This document shows, in pieces, positions 41,892 to 50,839 of a stretch of 64,000 bases of DNA. The position numbers and the translations under genes are program-made. Source of the DNA: Arthrobacter sp. Bi83 (GTDB taxonomy: Bacteria > Actinomycetota > Actinomycetes > Actinomycetales > Micrococcaceae); NCBI RefSeq assembly GCF_918698095.1, contig NZ_CAKKLY010000014.1:1-64000 (forward strand), in the 5' to 3' direction. Below the pieces are notes generated by a model, which was not told the DNA's origin, ran no database searches, and saw only the letters and a list, made by a program, of their open reading frames with translations. How positions within the stretch are numbered: the stretch's first letter is position 1; every line of letters starts with the position of its first letter.

Positions 41892-41941
41892 CTCCCCCAC
41901 CATTTGGGGGCCCAAGGGGGCCGCAGAAATGGCGGGGGGAG
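41892..41941. repeat. large imperfect inverted repeat
   Basis: CTCCCCCACCATTT (41892-41905) pairs with AAATGGCGGGGGGAG (41927-41941), with one extra base and one mismatch. The loop itself holds GGCCC/GGGCC. It lies about 100 bp before the secreted Fn3 gene. Confidence 0.65.
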
Positions 41942-42042
41942 ACGCTCGAAATGCCCGCGAAGAACAGCGTTTCCCCAAGGCGGCCTATTGATTCTGTGAT
42001 TGTGCGTGAAGGTATCGCGCACCTCGGATCGATGAGGTCATC

Positions 42043-44343
42043 ATGAAATCAGCACAACACGAGCCGGAAGCGCGCACTTCACGCCTTCCCGGTACCCGCA
42101 GGGCCGGAATCATTGCAACCGTTTCGGCCGTGGTCTGCGCAACGTCCATGTTCACCATCCCGGCCGCCAGCGCGGCCGTGCCGACCTTCCCCGACAACCT
42201 CCTGGTCTTTCCCAACCGCGACTTCGTTACTGTCGAGGGTTACCAGAGCCACAAGGGCGAGACAGCAACCGTGGAGGTCACCCGCGCAGGAGTCGGCGTC
42301 ATTGGTTCGGCGAAGGGCGTGGTCTCTGGCGGAGACGTTGCCTTTGAAGTCAACCACCCCGGCGGGTACTGCTGGGGGGCCGGTACGGGGCTGAACGTTA
42401 CCCCCGATATCCAGCCGGGCGATACCGTCTCCCTCAAGTTCGGCGCCACGGCCGCCGGCGACACTCGCGTCCTGGACACCTATGTCACCGCCGACTCGAT
42501 CCTCAGCGGCAGCACTGTTACGGTCAAAGGACACGTAGGCACCGGCGTCAACCGGGCTCAAATGGAACAGCGCATCATTGAGCCGGCCCTGACCGCCACC
42601 ACGATCGCCCGCCGCGATATTCGCGCCGTCCCCGGCCTCCTCACCGCGGCCCCCAAGGGCGGCTACTCCTCCAGCCTTGAATTCGATGTCGACGGTCCCA
42701 ACACCTTCACCGCAACCTACGTTTTCGATGACCCCGCCAACGCCGAGATCGCCGCGAACGCCGGACTCGGTGAGCGCGCCATGGCTTGGGAACTGGAGGA
42801 CGCCGCGGCCAACCGACAGGGCGTGACCATCGCCGAGTTCGGCGAACCCGGCGGCCCGGGCATGGGCGGGTGCCCCAACGGTCCCCTCCAGTCCGGCCCT
42901 CCAGGGCCAACCAGCGTCTCTGCCGCGAAAGTGTCCGGCGGACTCAAACTGACCTGGACCCCCGCTGTAGCTATCCCGGGCACACCGGCCATCACTGGCT
43001 ACCGGGCAACCGCGGTCGCCCAGACCGTGACCGCCAACGAACAAGTAGAAATTGGCAAGCGCATCACCGGCCAGGCAGCCTCCGGCACCACCATCACCGG
43101 ACTGGCTGCCGGAGAGAACTACGACGTCTACGTCGTGGCCGAAAGCAGCACCGGAGACACCTTCCCCGGGGTCCACGCCATCCCGCAAACTGACACCACC
43201 GCCCCGACAGTGACGGCCACGCCCAGCGGAGGCACTTTCTCCACGGCCCAGAACGTCACCCTGACCGCCAGCGAGGCCGGAAGCAGCATCTTCTTCACCA
43301 CCAACGGAACAGAACCCGTCCTCCCCGGCGGCGTCACTTCCGATGCCGCAACCCTTTACACCGGCCCGGTTAACATCGCCCAGACCGGCACACTCAAGTT
43401 CGCCGCCATCGACCCCTCGGGCAACGTGTCCCAGGCCGGCACACTGAACTTCTCCATCACCAACGACCCCGTACCGGCCGCCCCGGCCTTCTCAGGAGCA
43501 CCCGTCGTGGGCCAGGGTACGGCAAGCCTGACCTGGACCGCACCGGACGCGGGCGCGCCCGGCCTGACCATCACCGGGTACACGATCCAGGCCTACACAG
43601 CTGACGGCACCGCGTTCGGCGCCCCCAAGACGGCTCCCGGCACGGCCACGTCCCTGGTCTATGACGGACTCGCCGGCGACACCGCCTACCAGTTCACCAT
43701 CAGGGCCAGCAACATCAACGGCACCAGTCCCGAATCGGCCAAGACCGCGTCCGCGACCGCCCAAGGCGCCGTCGTGGCCATCGCCGGCCCGGACCAGAGC
43801 GTCGCCCGCCGCACCACAGCCACCACCGTGGCACTGGACGGCACCGGATCCACCACAACGGGCGCCAAGTACGAATGGGAACAGGTACTTTCCGGGGCAA
43901 CTGATCCGAACCAGGTGACGATTACCGGCGGCACCACGCTGAAGCCGACGTTCAGTCTGCCGGTCTTCAAATCACCGATGACGAACAGTCCGCTCACTTT
44001 CAGGCTGACGGTTACGGTTGGCACCACGGTCCGGACAGACGAGGTCACCGTGACACCGGTAGCGGACACGGTAACGATCGGTATCGCACAGTGGAGGGCA
44101 GGCGATCTCAGGATCAGCGGCACCAGCAGTGTGGTCGGCGGCGTCATTACCATCCACTCCGGAAGCCCAACCGGCCCCGTGCTGGGCCAGGTAGCCGTCA
44201 CTGCGGCGGCCGCACCGGCGACCGGTGGCGACTACAACCTCCGGCTACGCAACGCCGCAGCCGGAGCCAGCAACCCCGGCAGAGTCTGGATTGAGTCCAC
44301 CGTAGGTGGAACGGCCGGGCCAGCCACCGTCGTGAACCGCTAG
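42043..44343 (+). CDS. secreted multidomain protein with Fn3 and CHB_HEX_C-like domains
   Basis: 766 aa. The signal peptide (about 20-45) ends ASA/AVP. After an unassigned N-terminal part (about 46-285) come an Fn3 domain (about 290-380, PTSVSAAKVSGGLKLTWTP), a chitobiase C-terminal-like domain (about 385-475, DTTAPTVTATPSGGTFS, IFFTTNGTEP), a second Fn3 (about 478-575) and PKD-like regions to the end. There is no enzyme domain or sortase signal that I see. It is probably a surface or carbohydrate-binding protein. AGGT lies before the ATG. Confidence 0.82.
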   Translation: MKSAQHEPEARTSRLPGTRRAGIIATVSAVVCATSMFTIPAASAAVPTFPDNLLVFPNRDFVTVEGYQSHKGETATVEVTRAGVGVIGSAKGVVSGGDVAFEVNHPGGYCWGAGTGLNVTPDIQPGDTVSLKFGATAAGDTRVLDTYVTADSILSGSTVTVKGHVGTGVNRAQMEQRIIEPALTATTIARRDIRAVPGLLTAAPKGGYSSSLEFDVDGPNTFTATYVFDDPANAEIAANAGLGERAMAWELEDAAANRQGVTIAEFGEPGGPGMGGCPNGPLQSGPPGPTSVSAAKVSGGLKLTWTPAVAIPGTPAITGYRATAVAQTVTANEQVEIGKRITGQAASGTTITGLAAGENYDVYVVAESSTGDTFPGVHAIPQTDTTAPTVTATPSGGTFSTAQNVTLTASEAGSSIFFTTNGTEPVLPGGVTSDAATLYTGPVNIAQTGTLKFAAIDPSGNVSQAGTLNFSITNDPVPAAPAFSGAPVVGQGTASLTWTAPDAGAPGLTITGYTIQAYTADGTAFGAPKTAPGTATSLVYDGLAGDTAYQFTIRASNINGTSPESAKTASATAQGAVVAIAGPDQSVARRTTATTVALDGTGSTTTGAKYEWEQVLSGATDPNQVTITGGTTLKPTFSLPVFKSPMTNSPLTFRLTVTVGTTVRTDEVTVTPVADTVTIGIAQWRAGDLRISGTSSVVGGVITIHSGSPTGPVLGQVAVTAAAAPATGGDYNLRLRNAAAGASNPGRVWIESTVGGTAGPATVVNR

Positions 44344-44408
44344 GCCACGTCGGGCATCACCAACAATCGCGGAGAGGCTGCAGAGTTTCAGGCAGCTCCG
44401 CCACCCAG

Positions 44409-44450
44409 TCCGGTGGCTGCCGGCAATGCGCCGGTAGCCACCGGACTTTT
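44409..44450 (+). terminator. intrinsic terminator after the Fn3 protein
   Basis: TCCGGTGGCT (44409-44418) pairs perfectly with AGCCACCGGA (44436-44445), extended by GCCGGC/GCCGGT, followed by CTTTT. Confidence 0.85.
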
Positions 44451-44570
44451 GTGCGCTCCGTAAGTTGTACTTCAGGCGCCGGCTCTCCCCGGGAATACTT
44501 GGCAGGGCAGTAGAGTTGATGCCTGCGAATGGGCGCCAATCCGGCCCCCATGCGAAGGAGTGAAACCACC

Positions 44571-44873
44571 ATGGCAACCGACTACGACGCACCGCGCGTC
44601 AATCAAGAGGATCAGCCGGGGACCGAATCGATCGAAGCGATGCAGTCCCAGCGCGGCGGATCCCAGACAGCCCTGCTGGACGTCGAGGAAGCCGACACCG
44701 CAGAAGGCATCGACCTTCCCGGGGCCGACCTCTCCCACGAAGAGCTGCTCATCCAGGTCATCCCGGTGCAGGAGGACGAGTTCACGTGCATGTCCTGCTT
44801 CCTGGTCCATCACCGCAGCCAGCTCGCGCGGGAAAAAGACGGAAAAAAGTACTGCTCGGAGTGCGAAGGGTAG
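44571..44873 (+). CDS. DUF4193 family protein
   Basis: 100 aa from the ATG at 44571 (GAAGGAG upstream). It is acidic, ending in a four-cysteine knuckle (FTCMSCFLVHHRSQL, KKYCSECEG) that probably binds zinc. This is the actinobacteria-specific DUF4193 family, of unknown function but widely conserved. It stands alone between a terminator and a convergent dehydrogenase gene. Confidence 0.92.
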   Translation: MATDYDAPRVNQEDQPGTESIEAMQSQRGGSQTALLDVEEADTAEGIDLPGADLSHEELLIQVIPVQEDEFTCMSCFLVHHRSQLAREKDGKKYCSECEG

Positions 44874-44917
44874 GACGCCCGTTGTTCACCCGGTCCTGAT
44901 CGTTGGGCCCGGAACCC

Positions 44918-45694
44918 TCAGGAAATCTGCAGCCCTCCGTTGATGTCATACGTCGCTGCCGTGATGTAGCCGGCGTCCTCGCCCATCAGGAACACCATGA
45001 GCGCGGCGATGTCCCGCACGGTGCCAACCCGGCCCATCAGAATGTCGGCGGACATGGCGGCCTTGCGTTCATCCGTCAGCGTTCCGCCCATGATGTCCGT
45101 GTCCACCGGCCCCGGAGCGACGCAGTTGACGGTGATGCCGTGCTGGCCCATTTCCCGGGCCAGGGCTCGGGTGAAGCCGATGATGGCCGCCTTCGAGGCG
45201 CTGTACGCCACCTTGGAGTAGGTGCCTCCACCACGCTGGGCCGAAATGGAGGAGACGCTGACAACTCTGCCGAGCTTGCGCTCGATCATGCCCCTGAGCA
45301 CACGCTGGGTAACCAGGAACGTGCCGGTCATGTTGATCTTGAACACGCGCTCCCACGCCTCGAGCGTCTCATCCATGAATTCCGTGGGCGAACTGATGCC
45401 GGCAAGGTTGGCCAGGCCAACGATCGGCGGCATGCTGGACTCGATCTCGTCGATGGCGGCGTTGACGGCCGCCGGGTCGGAGACGTCCGCGCCCGCCCCC
45501 GTGGCCTTGACGCCGTAGACGGCGGTGATTTCCTCTGCCGCCAGCCGCGCCGCGTCGCCGTCGATATCCAGGATCGCCACCGACCACCCCTGGCTGGCAA
45601 GCATTTCCGCCGTCGCCCGTCCGATGCCGCGCGGAGACGCGGCGCCGGTCAGCACCGCGGTTCGCTCGGCCGGCAACGTTTCGTGATGCGTCAT
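44918..45694 (-). CDS. short-chain dehydrogenase/reductase
   Basis: 258 aa classical SDR. NAD(P) motif TGAASPRGIGRATAEM near the N-terminus, DIDGD (suggesting NAD), SSISAQ with the catalytic Ser, YSASKAA with Tyr and Lys, and GPVDTDI. It is similar to 3-oxoacyl-ACP reductase-like sugar or hydroxyacid dehydrogenases. It lies 26 bp after the MFS permease gene, so it probably acts on whatever that permease imports. It could also supply an oxidation step for the sugar-acid cassette 6 kb away, but nothing shows this. Confidence 0.9.
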   Translation of the reverse strand: MTHHETLPAERTAVLTGAASPRGIGRATAEMLASQGWSVAILDIDGDAARLAAEEITAVYGVKATGAGADVSDPAAVNAAIDEIESSMPPIVGLANLAGISSPTEFMDETLEAWERVFKINMTGTFLVTQRVLRGMIERKLGRVVSVSSISAQRGGGTYSKVAYSASKAAIIGFTRALAREMGQHGITVNCVAPGPVDTDIMGGTLTDERKAAMSADILMGRVGTVRDIAALMVFLMGEDAGYITAATYDINGGLQIS

Positions 45695-45720
45695 GTCCCT
45701 TAGCCTCTCGTCGCCTGTTG

Positions 45721-47103
45721 TCAGTACTTGGTGTCGTCGAACTCGTCGGCAGCAACCGCTTCCTCACCAACGGCTGCACGGGTACCGGGCTTCACATGAC
45801 CTTCCGGCCGCCTGCGTCCGTAGAGATAGGTGGCAACTGCCGTGATGGCCAGGACCGCCGACAGGAACACGAGGCCTGAGCGGTTGTCGCCCGTGGCGTC
45901 GTTGAACAGCCCCACCGCGTAGGGAGCCACGAAACCGCCCAGGTTCCCCAGTGAATTCACCATGGCAAGACCGGCGGCGGCCGCGGCTCCCACCAAGGCC
46001 GTGGAAGGCATCGCCAGGAACGGGGCAATGGCCGAGTAGATGCCCATGGCCGCCAGGGTCAGCGCCATCAGGGCGAGAATAGCGTTCACCTGCACCAGGA
46101 AGCCGGCAGCCAGGAGACCTACGGCAGCGAGGACCATGCTGATGCTGGCGTGCAGCACGCGGTTACCCGTCCGGTCGGAGCGCCTGCCCCAGAAGTACAC
46201 AAAAACCGCCGCAATCGTGTACGGGATCGCCACGATGAAACCGACCTGGGTGGTGCTGAACTTGCCCAGGGCGGCAACGATGGTGGGCATCCACAGACCG
46301 AGGCCGTAGATTCCGCAGACCAGGCCGAAGTACAGCGCGGAGTACGCAATCGTCCGGGGGTCCTTGAGGCCGGCCAGGAAGTGGTGCGGCTGGCCCTTCT
46401 GCTTGTGGGCGAGCTCCTCGTCCATGGTCTTGGTCAGCCATTCGCGCTCCTCCGCCGGCAGCCACTTCGCATGGCCCGGGCGGTCCGTCATGAGGATCGG
46501 GGTGAGCAGGCCGAGCAGGATGGCCGGAATGCCTTCAATGATGTAGAGCCACTGCCAGCCGTGCAGGCCCGCAATGCCTTCCATCTGGAGGAGCAGGCCC
46601 GACACAGGGGCGCCCAGGGCGTTGGAGACCGGCTGCGCCAGGATGAAGATACCCAGGACCGTGACGCGCTGGGCGGCCGGGAACCACAGGGTCAGGTAGA
46701 AGAGGATGGCCGGGAAGAATCCGGCCTCGGCCGCGCCCAGCAGGAAGCGGACGACGTAGAACGTGGTTTCCCCGTTCACCAGGGCCATGGCGGTGGCAAA
46801 GACGCCCCAGGAGATCAGGATCCGGGCTATCCACTTTCGGGCGCCGAATCTGTACATGCCGCCGTTGCTGGGAATTTCCAGCAACGCATAGCCGAGGAAG
46901 AAGATGCCTGCACCGAGCCCGTACGCTGAAGCACTCAGCCCGATGTCCTCGCTCATGGTCAGCTTGGCGAAGCCCACGTTGTTCCGGTCCAGGTAAGCCA
47001 CGAAATAGAGCAGGACGATGAGCGGCATGATGCGCCCGCGTACCCTGCGCAGTGTTCTGTGGCCCAGTTCGTCGAGATGATTGGCAGGATTCATGGAAGT
47101 CAT
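45721..47103 (-). CDS. MFS transporter, anion:cation symporter (ACS) family
   Basis: 460 aa with 12 membrane segments. ACS marks are LLYFVAYLDRNNVGFAKLTM in TM1, FFLGYALLEIPSN, RFLLGAAEAGFFPAILFYLTLWFP and EGIPAILLGL. It resembles phthalate, tartrate and 4-hydroxyphenylacetate permeases. First gene of an operon with the SDR. The substrate is an organic or sugar acid by family, otherwise unknown. Confidence 0.9.
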   Translation of the reverse strand: MTSMNPANHLDELGHRTLRRVRGRIMPLIVLLYFVAYLDRNNVGFAKLTMSEDIGLSASAYGLGAGIFFLGYALLEIPSNGGMYRFGARKWIARILISWGVFATAMALVNGETTFYVVRFLLGAAEAGFFPAILFYLTLWFPAAQRVTVLGIFILAQPVSNALGAPVSGLLLQMEGIAGLHGWQWLYIIEGIPAILLGLLTPILMTDRPGHAKWLPAEEREWLTKTMDEELAHKQKGQPHHFLAGLKDPRTIAYSALYFGLVCGIYGLGLWMPTIVAALGKFSTTQVGFIVAIPYTIAAVFVYFWGRRSDRTGNRVLHASISMVLAAVGLLAAGFLVQVNAILALMALTLAAMGIYSAIAPFLAMPSTALVGAAAAAGLAMVNSLGNLGGFVAPYAVGLFNDATGDNRSGLVFLSAVLAITAVATYLYGRRRPEGHVKPGTRAAVGEEAVAADEFDDTKY

Positions 47104-47237
47104 GGTGCACCTCGCAGTGAGAACGGGCCCGCCGGGGTTCCTCAGCGGAACAATTAAGGTTTACCACTCTGCAACGTAATAGTCACCACGCTTAGTTGGT
47201 GCCGCGGTGATGGAATGCGACCACGTGGCCAGATGTC

Positions 47238-48272
47238 TTATGTCCCCGATTTCAGCCACTCCAGCAGCCGCTCCAGCGGCCACGTGGTGATGATCCGGTC
47301 CGCCGGCACCCCGTTCAGTTCCGCCCGCTCGGCTCCGTACTGCAGAAAGTCCAGCTGGCCGGGCGCGTGCGCATCGCTGTCGATGCTGAAGAGGCACCCC
47401 GCATCGAGGGCCAGCTGCATGAGGTTGTCGGGCGGATCCTGGCGCTCGGGCCGGGCATTGATTTCGACGGCGACGCCGGCTTCCGCGCACGCCGCAAACA
47501 CGCGTTCGGCGTCGAATTCCGACTCCGGACGGGTGCCGCGCGAGCCCTGCAGCAGGCGCCCGGTACAGTGCCCCAGCACGTTGGTGTGCGGGTCCCCGAT
47601 GCCGCCGAGCATCCTGTCCGTCATGGTGCTCCGGTCCGCGCGGAGCTTTGAGTGCACGCTGGCCACCACCACATCGAGCCGGTCCAGCATCTCCGGAGAC
47701 TGGTCCAGCTCGCCGTTTTCGAGGATGTCCACCTCGATTCCAGCCAGCAGCCTGAACCCGCCGGGCCCCGGACCGGCGTGGACCTTGTTAACGGCGGCCA
47801 CAACCTCGAGCTGTTCGCTGAGCCGCTCGGCACTCAACCCGTTCGCAATCTTCAGGGTCGGCGAGTGGTCCGTCAGGGCAAGGTACTCGCGGCCGAGGGT
47901 GCGGGCGGCATCCGCCATGAGGCCAATGGGCGATCCGCCGTCGGACCAGTCGCTGTGGCTGTGCAGGTCTCCCCGCAGCAGAGGTCGCAGCCCCTTGCCG
48001 CCGGCGGCGAGAGGTTCCGCGCCGCTCTGCCTCAGCTTTTCCAGGTAATCCGGCACTCCACCGTCGACCGCCTGCCGGATTACCTGGAACGTCGTGTCCC
48101 CGATCCCCTTGGTCCGCTTCAGCCGGCCGTCCTGTGCCCGCTCCGTCAGCTCCTCAGGGGCGATGTCGCCAATGATGCCGGCGGCTTTCCGGAAGGCCTG
48201 GACCTTAAACGTTGGCGCGGCGCTGCGTTCCAGCCAGAACGCGATCTCATTCAAGGCGTCAACGGCGTCCAT
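47238..48272 (-). CDS. PHP-domain phosphoesterase with N-terminal helix-hairpin-helix region (PolX C-terminal-like)
   Basis: 344 aa. Residues about 1-95 match the PolX/histidinol-phosphatase-like leader (FKVQAFRKAAGIIGDI, LKRTKGIGDTTFQVI, a helix-hairpin-helix). Residues about 98-340 are a PHP domain with metal ligands (DLHSHSDWSDG, LTDHSPTLKIANGL, EVDIL, VVVASVHSKL, VLGHCTG, EINARPERQDPP, SIDSDAHAPGQLDFL). Alone, without the polymerase part, it may act as a DNA or nucleotide phosphoesterase. It has no close operon partner. Confidence 0.88.
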   Translation of the reverse strand: MDAVDALNEIAFWLERSAAPTFKVQAFRKAAGIIGDIAPEELTERAQDGRLKRTKGIGDTTFQVIRQAVDGGVPDYLEKLRQSGAEPLAAGGKGLRPLLRGDLHSHSDWSDGGSPIGLMADAARTLGREYLALTDHSPTLKIANGLSAERLSEQLEVVAAVNKVHAGPGPGGFRLLAGIEVDILENGELDQSPEMLDRLDVVVASVHSKLRADRSTMTDRMLGGIGDPHTNVLGHCTGRLLQGSRGTRPESEFDAERVFAACAEAGVAVEINARPERQDPPDNLMQLALDAGCLFSIDSDAHAPGQLDFLQYGAERAELNGVPADRIITTWPLERLLEWLKSGT

Positions 48273-48318
48273 TCAGGTCTCCCACCTTTTAAGCCAGCGG
48301 TCTTGCGGCGAACGGCCT

Positions 48319-48696
48319 TCAGTCCTGGTGGAGCTGGACGAAGTTGCCACAGCCGTCGTCGAACACGGCCGAGATCCCGAAGGGGTCTTCCGACGGTTCG
48401 CCTTGGAACCGGACGCCCGCGGCGGTGAGCCGCCCATGCTCGGCCTTCACGTCGGGGACGCCGAAGACGATCGCCGGGATCCCGGCGTCGTGAAGTCCGG
48501 TCATGTAAGCGGCCGCGATTGGATTATCGCTCGGCTCCAGCAGCAGCCCCGCGCCGCCCGCGGCACCCGGATCCTTAACGATGAACAGGTTGTGTTCCGG
48601 CATGGCCATGAGAGTCTCGAAGCCGAGGGTCTCGGTATAAAACGAGTGGGCCGCTGCCGGATCCTGGACGTGGATGCTGCACATTTTGAGTCGCAT
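48319..48696 (-). CDS. VOC (glyoxalase/bleomycin-resistance-like) protein
   Basis: 125 aa from the ATG at 48696. One VOC unit pair: MCSIHVQDPAAAHSFYTETLGFETLM at the start, LLEPSDNP and VFDDGCGNFVQLHQD at the end, giving the H/E metal positions. A TAGCCT hexamer 7 nt before the ATG suggests a leaderless transcript. The substrate is unknown. Confidence 0.88.
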   Translation of the reverse strand: MRLKMCSIHVQDPAAAHSFYTETLGFETLMAMPEHNLFIVKDPGAAGGAGLLLEPSDNPIAAAYMTGLHDAGIPAIVFGVPDVKAEHGRLTAAGVRFQGEPSEDPFGISAVFDDGCGNFVQLHQD

Positions 48697-48849
48697 GCCG
48701 CCAAGGCTACGCCGAGCGCCGCCCGCTGCAAACCGTTTGCCACGGCCAGTCGCTGGCGCGGCCCGGCGACCCATTGACCACCGGGGCCGCAGGGGATGCA
48801 ATTGTAGTGGAGCCCGAATTACCGGGCCCCGTTGCTTGGAGGTGGTGGA

Positions 48850-49530
48850 GTGCCCGCCGTAACGGAAGCCGTCCTGATTGGGGCCCTGCAGCTTGTCTTC
48901 TGGGGTGCGGTGCTGGTGGCCGCCGCTTCCTGCACCGTCTTCGCCGTACGGCACCATGCCGGAAGGCCCGACGGCGACAGTTCAGACCCGCTGTTCTGGG
49001 ACCTTTTCTGCGGGGCAGCCGTGATAATTCCGGCCCTTCTGATCCCGGCGGTGACATCACCGCTCGCTGGACTGGCGTTGGCCGCCGTCACCGGCGCCAG
49101 CGGCGTTGCCGCGTACCGCAGCAGCCCGCAGATTCTGGGCTGGTATGCCTCCCGGCGCCGCCAGCGGGAGGATTTGCCTGCCCGCCGGGCCGCCGTAGAT
49201 CTCCACGATGCTGTCCTGAAGCGCTGGCAGCGGTACGAACTGGATCCGGCGCTGGCCATCGACTTCCCTGACATGGCGGACGTGGCACGGCCGGAAACCG
49301 CCGCATTCATCAAGGCGATGCGGGAAACGGAGCTGCTGCGGACGCTGGCTGGCCCTGGCTACGCGCCCGCCGTGGCACGGCTGGAGGACGCGCTGCGCTG
49401 TGCTGAAATTGCAGCAGGGGCAGAAATCGCGGCAGGCGCACACATCGCATCAGGCGCCGAAGTGGCGGGGGGAACCACAAAGTTACTGGCGGCGGGCATT
49501 CACAGGCCTGGCACAGCGGCCGCGAAGTAG
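48850..49530 (+). CDS. hypothetical membrane protein, 226 aa
   Basis: It starts with GTG at 48850, with GGAGG 7 nt upstream. Two or three hydrophobic helices (about 8-25, 48-80) are followed by a cytosolic helical region with RRRQREDLPARRAAVDLHDAVLKRW. Near the C-terminus is a short imperfect repeat (AEIAAG, AEIAAG, AHIASG, AEVAGG). I do not recognise the family. The coding signal and ribosome site make it likely real. Confidence 0.65.
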   Translation: MPAVTEAVLIGALQLVFWGAVLVAAASCTVFAVRHHAGRPDGDSSDPLFWDLFCGAAVIIPALLIPAVTSPLAGLALAAVTGASGVAAYRSSPQILGWYASRRRQREDLPARRAAVDLHDAVLKRWQRYELDPALAIDFPDMADVARPETAAFIKAMRETELLRTLAGPGYAPAVARLEDALRCAEIAAGAEIAAGAHIASGAEVAGGTTKLLAAGIHRPGTAAAK

Positions 49531-49614
49531 GGACACAAGCCTGAATCAGAGTATTTTCCCAGGCCGCAGAGGCGGCCGGCCCGTTCGCCCGGGTCCGGAG
49601 AATAGGAGATTCAC

Positions 49615-50079
49615 ATGTCCAAGATCAACAAGGTGACGGCCGGCATCATCCTGGCCGCGGCAGCCGGAGGCGGTGCGATCGGCGCCGCCGCACTCCCGGC
49701 AATGGCCGACAGCGGCACGTCGTCGGCGGCGTCGTCCACAACGCAGGGCTACGGCGCTGCCGGGACAGACGGCGGGACCCGCGGGCCGCATCAGGCCAAC
49801 GGCAAGACCGAGGAAGTCCTGACTGGCGACACCGCCGCCAAGGTCGAGGCCGCCGTCAAGGCTGCCCAGCCCGACGCGACCATCGAGCGAATGGAAACCG
49901 ACGCCGACGGCGCCACGTACGAAGCCCACATCACCAAGGCGGACGGCACCCGGGCCACCGTCTTGCTGGACGCCAGCTTCAAGGTGACGGGCACCGAGGA
50001 GGGCATGGGCGGCCCGGGCGGTGGTGGCCGGGGCAACGGCACCCAGCAGGGCTACGACGACGCGGCCGCCAACAGCTAG
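49615..50079 (+). CDS. secreted PepSY-like protein
   Basis: 154 aa. TAGGAG before the ATG. The signal peptide (residues 1-31) ends AMA/DSG. One PepSY-type domain follows (about 65-130: EEVLTGDTAAKVEAAVKAAQPDATIERMETDADGATYEAHITKADGTRATVLLD). A Gly-rich tail follows (MGGPGGGGRGNG). It resembles the family of small secreted PepSY proteins in Micrococcaceae, including the one at 6984-7313. Role unknown; it may inhibit proteases or bind cations. Confidence 0.82.
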   Translation: MSKINKVTAGIILAAAAGGGAIGAAALPAMADSGTSSAASSTTQGYGAAGTDGGTRGPHQANGKTEEVLTGDTAAKVEAAVKAAQPDATIERMETDADGATYEAHITKADGTRATVLLDASFKVTGTEEGMGGPGGGGRGNGTQQGYDDAAANS

Positions 50080-50088
50080 CCCATGCTG

Positions 50089-50153
50089 CAGCGCGGGGTC
50101 ACTCCGGCCCAATCCGGGCCGTTTATTGCGCGGCATGTGGCCCCGCGTTGCTG
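50089..50153. repeat. palindromic extragenic element, copy 1
   Basis: Ends CAGCGCGGGGTCAC and GTGGCCCCGCGTTGCTG, nearly complementary, enclosing a second dyad CCGGCCC/GGGCCG. A perfect relative is at 57443-57511. It lies between the PepSY and SRPBCC genes and probably works as a terminator for the former. Confidence 0.7.
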
Positions 50154-50272
50154 TCAGTGAGGGTCGGTGTCCGCATCCTTTGTCTCGGCAAGGCTCCCAC
50201 ACGGTGGCGTGCTGGGAACCGCCGGGCCAGACCTTCCTCCCGATGCCCCGAACCCGGCCTTAGGATGGGGCC

Positions 50273-50740
50273 ATGTCAACCTATACGGTCACACGCAGCG
50301 CCCTCATTCCCGCCCCTGCCAAGGACGTTTTCCCGCTGGTCAACAGTTTCCGCGAATGGACCAAATGGTCCCCGTGGGAATCCGTGGACCCCACCATGAG
50401 CCGCACCTACTCGGGCCCGGAAGCCGGTGTCGGCGCAAAGTACGCCTGGAGCGGCAACCGCAAGGCGGGCTCCGGCACCATGGAGATCGTCGGCGCCCAG
50501 GAACTGGACAGCATCAACATCCGGCTGGTATTCACCAAGCCGTTCGCCGCCGTCAACCCCACCAACTTCACGTTCGTCCCCGAAGGCAACGGCACGCGCG
50601 TCACCTGGACCATGAACGGCGAGAACAAGGGCATCGGCAAGGTTTTTGCGTTGTTCATGAACATGGACAAGATGGTGGGCGGCGACTTCGAAAAGGGACT
50701 GGCCTCGCTGTCCTCCGCCGCGGCGTCGCACAACGCCTGA
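50273..50740 (+). CDS. SRPBCC-fold protein
   Basis: 155 aa. The START-like (polyketide cyclase 2) pattern is plain: IPAPAKDVFPLVNSFREWTKWSPWESVDP, TYSGPEAGVGAKYAWSGNRKAGSGTMEI, TRVTWTMNGENKGIGKVFALFM. It holds a hydrophobic ligand pocket; the ligand is unknown. It stands alone before the terminator at 50785. Confidence 0.9.
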   Translation: MSTYTVTRSALIPAPAKDVFPLVNSFREWTKWSPWESVDPTMSRTYSGPEAGVGAKYAWSGNRKAGSGTMEIVGAQELDSINIRLVFTKPFAAVNPTNFTFVPEGNGTRVTWTMNGENKGIGKVFALFMNMDKMVGGDFEKGLASLSSAAASHNA

Positions 50741-50784
50741 GACGGCGCGACACCCGGGCCCCAAAATCTGAGCCAGCGTGCCGG

Positions 50785-50818
50785 AGCCGGGCAGGGGCGC
50801 TTACTCCCCTGCCCGGCT
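50785..50818. terminator. bidirectional terminator
   Basis: Perfect 13-bp arms (50785-50797 and 50806-50818) with an 8-nt loop between the convergent SRPBCC and XylX-like genes. Confidence 0.88.
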
Positions 50819-50839
50819 GTCCGGCCTGTCCGGATCAGG

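Larger units (their letters stand above)
41702..42042. other. 341-bp intergenic region with large hairpins
   Basis: It holds a GGCAGC/GCTGCC hairpin just after DUF5997 (41713-41730), the 12-bp stem at 41786-41812 and a larger dyad at 41892-41941, then the leader of the secreted Fn3 protein. I see no coding frame I can support. A structured RNA is possible. Confidence 0.6.
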
